A stretch of 13,849 nt of DNA, from contig JAJIRX010000441.1 in the NCBI GenBank assembly GCA_023853785.1, positions 1 through 13,849 on the forward strand, given 5' to 3'. Positions 8,258-13,849 of the stretch are shown one piece after another. Source of the DNA: Psilocybe azurescens. Its lineage: Eukaryota > Basidiomycota > Agaricomycetes > Agaricales > Agrocybaceae. The notes beneath the pieces are model-generated. The model was given only the letters and a program-made list of their open reading frames with translations, ran no database searches and was not told where the DNA came from. Position 1 is the first letter of the stretch; each line of letters opens with the position of its first letter. The translations under genes were made by a program, and so were the position numbers.

Positions 8258-8285
8258 GGAATATATGGGTGAGGGTAAAGACCTC
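8258..8285 (-). repeat. Right terminal inverted repeat of the KDZ-like element
   Basis: On the minus strand it reads GAGGTCTTTACC then CTCACCCATATATTCC, matching the left terminus at about 22 of 28 positions, with the stretch CACCCATATA identical. Confidence 0.75.
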
Positions 8286-8293
8286 ATTTTCAT
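8283..8293 (+). other. Target-site duplication, right copy
   Basis: CTCATTTTCAT, the right copy. It lies within the integrase reading D-E-N-E on the minus strand. Confidence 0.75.
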
Positions 8294-8358
8294 CCTGGTG
8301 CCACAATGTATTGCTTTCTCTGACCTTATAAACACATCTTTTGATAGCTCCATTCCAT
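8283..8358 (-). pseudogene. DDE integrase-core gene, exon with first catalytic Asp (piece 3)
   Basis: After splicing of the upstream intron the reading is L-Q-W-N-G-A-I-K-R-C-V-Y-K-V-R-E-S-N-T-L-W-H-Q-D. The L-W-H-x-D motif is the first catalytic aspartate of the integrase-core family. The next residues E-N-E are interrupted by the KDZ-like element, and the same gene resumes at 7103 with N-E-K-L. Past 8283 the frame runs on into transposon sequence, which is not part of the gene. Confidence 0.8.
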
Positions 8359-8428
8359 CTAAGTAGTCTCATTAGTATTTAACAACAGACACAGACCAAG
8401 AATAATGTCTTAATCAGTGGTCACTCAC
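8359..8428 (-). other. Intron in the integrase-core gene (70 bp)
   Basis: Donor GTGAGT (8428-8423), branch-like TACTAAT shortly before the acceptor, and acceptor CTTAG ending at 8359. Splicing turns C-T-T-C-A plus A-T-G-G into L-Q-W, matching the family flow from V-I-G-V to W-N-G-A-I-K-R. Both exons become continuous only with this intron removed. Confidence 0.8.
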
Positions 8429-8912
8429 TGAAGGTTAACCCCAATTACATCCACTTTTGCAGACTCTCTCAAACTCACTCCAATGGAATATGAACACCCA
8501 ATGACTCTAGATGTCCTCTGAGGATAACTGATCTTGATAAAGGATGCCTCTTTGCTAAGTTGGCTACAAGGCAGTTGAGGTTGTCATCACTGATATCAGT
8601 GTAAAGCTTCCATTTGGTTGATCTTCCTTCAGCAGTAAGGTTATAATACAGTGTCTGTCTAGAAACACCCATTGACTGTGCAATATGTTCCCAGGTAAGT
8701 TCCATATTGTGAAGCTCTATGGCACGATCTAAATCGATTTTGTAACATGGTCTTCCAGCACCATTGATCTGTGGAATACTAAATGGATAATACTTGGTTT
8801 GAGAAGGGCAGCCCGGTATGTGTCCACAGATGATGAGGCCAGCTGAAGACTCAGTACACACAGATGGCTTTGCACACCAGCTTCCTACAGTGGGACATAT
8901 GTAAGTAAGCAA
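8429..8912 (-). pseudogene. DDE integrase-core gene, helix-turn-helix segment (piece 2)
   Basis: Contains G-A-G-R-P-C-Y-K-I-D-L followed by a helix-turn-helix, A-I-E-L-H-N-M-E-L-T-W-E-H-I-A-Q-S-M-G-V-S-R-Q-T-L-Y (about 8745-8650), which should bind DNA. Then comes Y-T-D-I-S-D-D-N-L-N (about 8610) and R-G-H-L-E-S-L-G-V-H-I-P-L-E. Just downstream the frame reads E-*-V-*-E-S-L-Q-K, where the family as I remember it has arginine at both stops, so these look like CGA to TGA changes. A one-base loss near 8455 precedes V-D-V-I-G-V-N-L-Q. The first 30 or so residues of the open frame (8912 to about 8800) may be intron or insert, because conserved sequence starts at about 8795. Confidence 0.8.
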
Positions 8913-9676
8913 CTGTATATCTTTGAAAGGATCAAACCACTAACTGGCAGAGATTTACCACACTTTATTAGGATATTCTGAAAGTCTGGGATACCAGGAG
9001 GATCATATTCACCTCGAAAGTGACATTTTCTCTATGCAATAATAATGGATAAAAGAGAGTCAGACAGACCATTCAACTTCTCCAATATTGGTACAATAAA
9101 ATTAGAAGACATTACTGAACGTCTGAAGCATTTGATGAGCAAGGTGTACAGGAAGTGAAGATGGTTGATCACTGGGCCTAGCCCATGCTGGCTGAGACAA
9201 AGTACTGGGAAAGCTGTTCACCAAATGTTAGAAATAGACAATAATGCACAAATCAGTAGCTATACTGATGAGTAACAATAGAGTCAAATCTCAAATGCGC
9301 AACAATGACAAGTATGAGTGAAAATAGTAAATTGCTTCTGTAGACTCCAAATCTTGTTCTAGTGTCTTTGTTTTCTCAGACATAGTAGGAATACTGGTCT
9401 TTTACATGGCTAAGTGTCTAAAAATGGCGAGGGCGTGACTATAGGTGTCCACAATATTGCATCAAAACACCAAACCTATAATTACGTGACAAATTATATA
9501 TCACCGGAACCGTCTCAACGAGGGGATTCCGGATCAGTGATCAGAATTTGAATAACTTTACTCTACAAAAGGTTATTAACAGAACAGTGTGCAAAAATAC
9601 CGAAAGAGCGAATTCTAACTAAGTGTCCATTTGTACAAGTCCAAATATCAAGTGTAGAACATTAGAAACAAAGTGT
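8913..9676 (-). other. Region between integrase pieces, weak coding signals only
   Basis: No intact gene. Fragments on the minus strand look coding-like. A 30-codon frame with Met at 9383 (M-S-E-K-T-K-T-L-E-Q-D-L) ends at 9291. A stretch around 9220-9110 is rich in S, P and Q, and C-H-F-R-G-E-Y-D-P-P-G-I-P-D-F lies near 9030-8985. A candidate 60-bp intron (GTTAGT...CACTGTAG) ends just upstream of G-A-A-G-C-T-G-G at about 8893. None matches a family I know. The stretch may hold introns and N-terminal coding of the integrase gene, or a further insertion with unclear ends. Confidence 0.35.
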
Positions 9677-9906
9677 TTAATCACAAAAACTAACACCAAA
9701 TTCATCACAATCATCCTTGGATGTTTGTATTTCTTCAAGGTCAAAGATAAATCTGAATGAAGGCCGGAGCATAGACAGAGTATCATCAATGAGAAGACAC
9801 ACATGGTCCAGCTCAATGACACCCTCTTGCAGCTGGGCAATGCGAGCAGCAAGCAAGAAAAGCTGTCTGTGTATATTGGCATATACACTGACCGTCCAAG
9901 ATGGCC
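9677..9906 (-). pseudogene. DDE integrase-core gene, N-terminal helical segment (piece 1)
   Basis: The minus strand reads W-P-S-W-T-V-S-V-Y-A-N-I-H-R-Q-L-F-L-L-A, then A-R-I-A-Q-L-Q-E-G-V-I-E-L and D-T-L-S-M-L-R-P-S-F-R-F-I-F-D-L-E-E-I-Q, ending at a TAA at 9677-9679. I recall the M-L-R-P-S-F-R-F phrase just before the G-R-P and helix-turn-helix block in integrase-core proteins. Here about 0.9 kb separates the two, so an intron or insert is implied. A stop followed by TGG at 9906 suggests a splice acceptor (CCTTAG) at the left edge. A longer frame overlaps at 9619-9888 but is hydrophobic and cysteine-rich without family motifs, and I treat it as a shadow. Confidence 0.6.
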
Positions 9907-10301
9907 ACTAAGGTCATAAAGTTTGGTGAATTATCTGTGAGACAGCATACCAATTTGTACTTAAAATGCTTACCCAATAAATTCTCAATTATTTTACCAC
10001 TTCCAACGGCTCACAGATATTGTAAAACAGCTGATAAAGTTGTGGAATACTGGAGGCATTGTCTGAATATATGCCAATAAATATTAGTGCTTTAATCAAC
10101 CCAAGAAAAATATTAAAGTGCACGGAAAGTAGCAATGGTGGATTCTATTGAGGGGCTGGCTGAATAAATATCATCCTCAAGCTATGGTTCATATTAGTCC
10201 ATGTCCAGGCGCATGACTGGGAAATCACAAAGCTCACTTTTATGCCTTCTGCCATGTCAAACTGTTCATTCTTCCTACCATGCACTCTTTCTACTCCCTC
10301 A
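9907..10301 (-). other. Weak coding remnants upstream of the integrase gene
   Basis: A minus-strand stretch reads S-S-I-P-Q-L-Y-Q-L-F-Y-N-I-C-E-P-L-E-V-V and, after one base shift, K-I-I-E-N-L-L-G-K-H-F-K-Y-K-L-V (about 10055-9965). It has the feel of decayed coding sequence but no family I recognise. It may be an early exon of the integrase gene or the end of the gene at 10302-11851. The rest is AT-rich without signal. Confidence 0.3.
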
Positions 10302-11404
10302 TCAGCAGATTTCTGGTAAGCAATGGATTGATTGTGAGCTCATGGTGGTTGAGAGGAATGATGTATTTGAAAGGCATACTGGGCCTGGTGCCTTGGTCTC
10401 TTCTGAAACAGATGGATGATCACCATCATGATGGCTGATATGGTTGTCATTGCTGTGATCAGATCGGTTTGAGTCCAAGTTTGAATCTGACTGAGATAGA
10501 GGCTTGTCTTCTGTCACTTTGAAAGTAATTTCCTGTACTGAGAAGGTACAGTGGGTTTCTGCAATCAGGAGATCCAGAGTACCACTAGATGGGAGAATAA
10601 AAACATCTCTTGTACTGTGGTCTTCGGAAGGCTGTGGCTGCCCTATATTGGATCTTAGTGAAGTTAAATGATAGTAGGAACAGACAACATACAACTGGAG
10701 ATGGATTAGATTCAATGATTTTGAGTCTTGTCCATATAATCTTAATGCACCATCACTACCCCTGCCCAGTCCCTGATGAAACAAAAGCCTCCAATTATCT
10801 AAGTAAAAAGAGGAATCAGAGAATGCTGAAACAACAGAATCATAAATCTCATATGTGGTAGGTTCCTTTGATAGTTCAATTGTTCTACAAAATCCAGAGA
10901 AAGTGAAGCTATCTATACTAGACAAAAATATAATGTGAATGCTATATATCAATGCTCAATCAACTGACAATGTACTTGGTTTCTCTGGGCTGAGCAATTA
11001 AGATATTGGGTGATGTAAAGGCGGAGGCTATGGGAAACAAAGTAACATGCCATTTGATGACAGCTTGCTTCTTCTTAGGCACTGTGGAACTTGGAGCAGA
11101 TACAGAGGCTGCCTTCATTTTTTTCTTTTGAGATGATGGTGTTTTGCTATTGAATCTCTTTTGCTTCTTGTCTGGCTGATTTATTTGCTTGGTCCATTCT
11201 TGCCCTCAAATATAAGTATTATTAGTATACATATGGAAAATAGAACACAAATAATAATCACATGTGATGAGGGATCAAATGGAAACTTGTCAATGTGCTT
11301 GGAGTTGGGACACTTTGCCTCAATGTCCTGTGTTTCATTGCGTCTAGGAAAGACTGATACTTTGGCACTTGTTCAGAGGCTGGCCCAGCCGAGGTTGATT
11401 CCAA

Positions 11405-11456
11405 CTAAATAATACACTAAATCATAATATCGTAATATCAAAATGAATGAACTGAC
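11405..11456 (-). other. Likely intron (52 bp)
   Basis: Donor GTCAGT at 11456 and acceptor ATTTAG ending at 11405. Removal joins P-A-A-V-P-V to L-E-S-T-S-A-G-P-A-S in the same frame. Confidence 0.6.
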
Positions 11457-11555
11457 CACTGGAACAGCTGCTGGACTGGCTGTGCTATCAACAGTTGGAG
11501 GCACCTGGATTGTTGATGCTTCTGGAACACTACTACTCAGCAAGGAAGATGTCTT

Positions 11556-11609
11556 CTACACCATTATCATGCCATCAGTTCAATTTTAGACATGAAATAA
11601 CAGACATAC
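11556..11609 (-). other. Likely intron (54 bp)
   Basis: Donor GTATGT at 11609 and acceptor GGTGTAG ending at 11556. Removal joins S-T-S-D-L-S-S to K-T-S-S-L-L-S-S-S. The cysteine cluster lies in the neighbouring frame, so a one-base change must also have occurred just upstream. Confidence 0.55.
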
Positions 11610-11851
11610 TGAAGACAAATCACTGGTGCTCTTTCCTCCACTGCATGCTGCATTCCTAAACACCCACAAAGACATTTTAATGGCAGGGCATTTCCCAATG
11701 CCAAAGATTCACCGCATTCAGGATAAAAACTTTTACAAGACCCTGAGAACAAGCAAAGAGAGTGGGCACACTGCTTCAGTTGCGACCAAGAAACCATGGC
11801 TATTGTGGGTGCTGGAGCTGTGTTTTTTTCTTTCTGTTGATTGTCAAACAC

Positions 11852-12043
11852 ACATATGTAGGCATGGGAATATCAAGATCAAGCCAATTGATTCCAAATA
11901 CTTAGAGATGGTGAAGGTCAGTCAAATTTTTCTCTGGAAATACATCTTTGTATGATTGAAGATTGTATCATAGGTCATGAGCTATATAAGTTGTTGAGGA
12001 GGGATTTTATTCTAGATGAATTCAATTACGGAAGAGGATGGGA
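11852..12043. other. No supported gene
   Basis: AT-rich. A plus-strand frame covers part of it (to 11955) but is antisense to the cysteine-cluster segment and has no family motif. A short plus-strand reading, E-L-Y-K-L-L-R-R-D-F-I-L-D-E-F near 11980-12025, may be an extension of the segment that follows. Confidence 0.3.
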
Positions 12044-12290
12044 GATCCTATGGAAACCGGACTGTCAAGCTTCGGAAAAGTATTGCCAAACACATTGCAG
12101 CGAGTGATGCCAGTCTTTGATCATATGCAAACACTACATTTAGGTTATCAGGACAACCAAAACCTGTGGATGATATACTGCATTGTATTAAACTCCAACT
12201 ATCAGCACAAGTTACTTATGGGATATGGAGCACAACCATTGGAATATGTTTCTTTAGTAGCATTATCATAAGTAAAGTGGTTCAACAGTT
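12044..12290 (+). pseudogene. Decayed coding copy A of an inverted pair, family unknown
   Basis: The plus strand reads M-E-T-G-L-S-S-F-G-K-V-L-P-N-T-L-Q-R-V-M, then P-V-F-D. After a frame change it continues S-G-Q-P-K-P-V-D-D-I-L-H. The first part parallels the minus-strand segment at 13313-13175 (K-V-L-P-N-T and M-P-M-F-D), and the DNA is similar over about 140 bp. After about 12190 the two diverge. I do not recognise the family. Such K-x-L-P-x-x-L-Q-x-x-M-P-V-F-D phrases look like part of a fungal transposon-associated protein, but that is only an impression. Confidence 0.45.
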
Positions 12291-12903
12291 TGCAACGTAA
12301 CATGTGCAGGTACCCCCATCTCAGGTATCCCACTTCTTGGAGGTGTTCTCGCTCAATCTTCTGAATTTGAATCATGCCAAAGGGTGAAATTAAAAGGAGT
12401 GTAAATACATTGTAATTTCATGTTTCCCTAATTTATTGTGGCTACACAACACGTTGAATGGTAATTTTCCATAGTCAGAATTTAGCCCATAAGGACTCCA
12501 GTTTTCCTTCTAGGTTTACATGAAATTTATTGTAAAATTTTTTTAGGTTATATTTTGTTACACCTTAAAATTGACAGTAAAAAGGTTTTCATAGAAAACA
12601 GTGGAGATTTGACTGCAAGAAAACACTGACAAAAGCTGCAATTGTGTGAAGTAACATTGACCAAACACACTGGACTCAGCAAATCAAATCAGGTGTATGG
12701 CTAAGTGTTGCAGAGCGCACCCTGCACACTTGTGCTCCTTAGAGGCATGCCCATGCTTGATTGAATGATTTTGACAAATTTTACTCTATCTCTGGCATGT
12801 TTTTAAGGACACTGAGACTTATATAAATGTGTACTTGTACCAGTAGCAACACTGGAATAGAAACAGTCTGTAATTGGTTACAACAAGTGTTTCCAAAAAG
12901 ACA
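12291..12903. other. No supported feature
   Basis: AT-rich intergenic sequence with stops in all frames and no repeat or RNA signal that I can see. Confidence 0.5.
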
Positions 12904-13313
12904 CTATTTGTCACTTTCCAAAGTATTGGCTGGGTCAATTTCATTGGAATAAGTTTTAATTAAAAGATGATAGTAATGATCAATTCTTAATACAATTTTT
13001 GACTGTAGGTAATTACTGGTGAATGCAATAATTGTATCAAAAGCAAATGAGAAATCAGCAGTCACTAGTGTCCTGATTTGGCAATAATGTGAGCAAAGAT
13101 CAGGCAAGTTGCATAACATGTTAGCAAACATCTTCAGCTCGGATCTTCCTTCAACTGCTGGTGGGAAGTATTATTTTAATATAACATCTGCAGGTTTCTG
13201 AGGTCCTAATGATGAATACAATGTTCATGTACCATCAAACATTGGCATAGCTAGCTGCTATGTGTTTGGCAAAACCTTCTGAAGCTTGACAGTCCAGGTT
13301 TCCATAAGATCCT
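12904..13313 (-). pseudogene. Decayed coding copy B of an inverted pair, family unknown
   Basis: One frame holds over about 410 bp with three internal stops (TAG, TGA, TAA): M-E-T-W-T-V-K-L-Q-K-V-L-P-N-T, then M-P-M-F-D-G-T, P-Q-K-P-A-D-V-I-L-K, P-P-A-V-E-G-R-S-E-L-K-M-F-A-N-M, and C-S-H-Y-C-Q-I-R-T-L-V-T-A-D-F. The last 75 residues are open, ending in T-L-E-S-D-K and a TAG stop. Retention of one frame with isolated stops points to a former protein. It is the inverted partner of 12044-12186. Function unknown. Confidence 0.5.
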
Positions 13314-13553
13314 CTGTTGATTTGGGCCAGGTATGGAATCTCATCTCCATATGGGAACATATTTTATTTAATAAAAAAGAAAATAAAATGAAACCTGTAT
13401 TGCAACCATATATACATCTGAACTTGGATCAACAACTCAACATGTGCAGAAATACATTGAGGGTCAAAACATATTCAAAATATTTTCCTACATATGTAAA
13501 ATGGTACTTGTGCACTTTAAGAGATTATGTGACTTGCATCATTTTTAAATATT
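13314..13553. other. No supported gene
   Basis: AT-rich; a plus-strand frame of 104 codons (13286-13600) crosses this stretch and runs into the tandem repeat. It is lysine-, asparagine- and tyrosine-rich with no motif, and I treat it as chance. Confidence 0.4.
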
Positions 13554-13735
13554 ATCATCACAACATGCACTTTTTTTGTGAGTGTAGCAAGCTTGTGTAA
13601 AATAAATTATGTATCATCACAACATGCACATTTTTTTTTGTGGAGTGTAGGGAGCTTGCAGAAAATAAATTATGTGAAATAAACATACACAAACTTTTTT
13701 ACATCATGCCAACTTGCATAAAACTCATGTTAAAA
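13554..13735. repeat. Tandem repeat, roughly 59-bp unit, two clear copies plus a degenerate third
   Basis: Copy 1 (13554-13612) and copy 2 (13613-13675) both begin ATCATCACAACATGCAC, continue with a poly-T run, GTG and AGTGTAG, then AGCTTG, and end AAAATAAATTATGT. They differ mainly in T-run length and a few bases. A third, degenerate copy (13676-13735) keeps a T-run, CATCATGC and CTTGCATAAAA. This is a simple local tandem duplication. Confidence 0.8.
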
Positions 13736-13849
13736 GGTGGGGTTTGCATGTTTTTTAATTATTGCACAGTATACATTCCATACCACAGCATCCTCCAAAT
13801 ATATGCATACACCCAAGCTATGTGTTCCCATATGGCTGATCACTTTTGC

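Larger units (their letters stand above)
7104..8282. mobile_element. KDZ-like non-autonomous DNA transposon inside the integrase gene
   Basis: Both sides carry the same 11-bp string CTCATTTTCAT in direct orientation (7093-7103 and 8283-8293). The ends are inverted repeats: forward GTGTACTTTACC with CCACCCATATA, minus GTCTTTACCC with TCACCCATATA. If the target duplication is the 8-bp ATTTTCAT, the termini align without a gap at about 22 of 28 positions; an 8-bp duplication is what I recall for Zisupton and hAT elements. Palindromic subterminal repeats follow at each end, and a 3' fragment of a KDZ-associated gene lies inside. Removing the element with one duplicate joins L-W-H-Q-D-E-N-E to N-E-K-L in the integrase gene. 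No transposase is encoded. Confidence 0.82.
10302..11851 (-). pseudogene. Unrecognised intron-containing gene with N-terminal cysteine cluster, broken
   Basis: Four co-linear minus-strand coding segments. The first (11851-11610) has a cysteine cluster: H-S-L-C, G-S-C-K-S-F-Y-P-E-C-G, then L-P-L-K-C-L-C-G-C-L-G-M-Q-H, probably zinc-binding. After two likely introns, Ser/Pro-rich sequence (V-P-E-A-S-T-I-Q-V-P-P-T-V-D) leads to E-Q-V-P-K-Y-Q-S-F-L-D-A-M-K-H-R-T-L-R-Q. A lysine-rich block (11198-10960) ends with V-I-K-W-H-V-T-L-F-P-I-A-S-A-F. A 216-residue frame (10952-10302) follows, with S-K-E-P-T-T-Y-E-I-Y-D and W-R-L-L-F-H-Q-G-L-G-R-G, then Ser/Asp/His-rich sequence. The pieces do not join in one frame, so it is probably decayed. 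Its position directly upstream of the integrase gene, on the same strand, suggests both belonged to one element. No function is claimed. Confidence 0.5.

Noticed and set aside
8069..8372. Frames of 64-94 codons reading through the transposon right end
   Set aside because: Each joins a few integrase residues to terminal repeat sequence. The transition at 8283 is the insertion boundary, not a real protein.
10643..10692. 50-bp intron candidate (GTATGT...ATAG) in the 216-residue frame
   Set aside because: Removing it breaks the long downstream frame. A 39-bp alternative keeps the frame but is unusually short, so neither is annotated.
10201..10861. Plus-strand frames of 72 and 83 codons
   Set aside because: Antisense to the 216-residue minus-strand frame, with no conserved features and poor composition.
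11161..11955. Plus-strand frames of 83 and 109 codons
   Set aside because: They lie opposite the cysteine-cluster gene segments, where splice sites and motifs support the minus strand.

Overview
The window reads as repeat-rich nuclear DNA from a basidiomycete fungus, most likely an Agaricomycete. The protein families recognised (a Ty3-type polyprotein, a KDZ-associated cysteine-cluster protein and an rve-like DDE integrase-core gene) are typical of agaric genomes, and the visible introns are short (about 50-70 bp) with GT donors and CTAAT-like branch sites. I found no intact cellular gene. Almost every recognisable protein segment lies on the minus strand and is broken. All family assignments come from memory of motifs; no search was run.

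Layout. 1-385: one terminus of a DNA transposon with short palindromic subterminal repeats. 386-5570: a degenerate Ty3/gypsy LTR retrotransposon on the minus strand (LTR 4866-5570, then primer site, gag, protease, acidic linker, RT and RNase H), cut off after RNase H by that transposon terminus. 5571-9906: a DDE integrase-core gene on the minus strand, split into at least five pieces by nested insertions. From its 3' end these are the LTR retrotransposon at 5570/5571, a 718-bp TA-flanked element with 38-bp inverted termini (5921-6638), and a roughly 1.18-kb KDZ-like element (7104-8282) flanked by an 11-bp direct repeat. That element carries subterminal palindromic repeats and a 3' fragment of a KDZ-associated gene. 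Removing the two inner elements rejoins the integrase reading exactly at conserved motifs.

10302-11851: a second broken, intron-containing minus-strand gene with a cysteine-rich N-terminal cluster; function not recognised. 12044-13313: two diverged copies of one unrecognised coding segment in inverted orientation. 13554-13735: a tandem array of roughly 59-bp units.

The integrase gene has apparently decayed mainly through loss of arginine codons (CGN to TGA, TGY or CAY), the signature expected of cytosine deamination at CpG. The retrotransposon looks richer in CpG than the DNA to its right, which suggests it arrived later or decayed differently.
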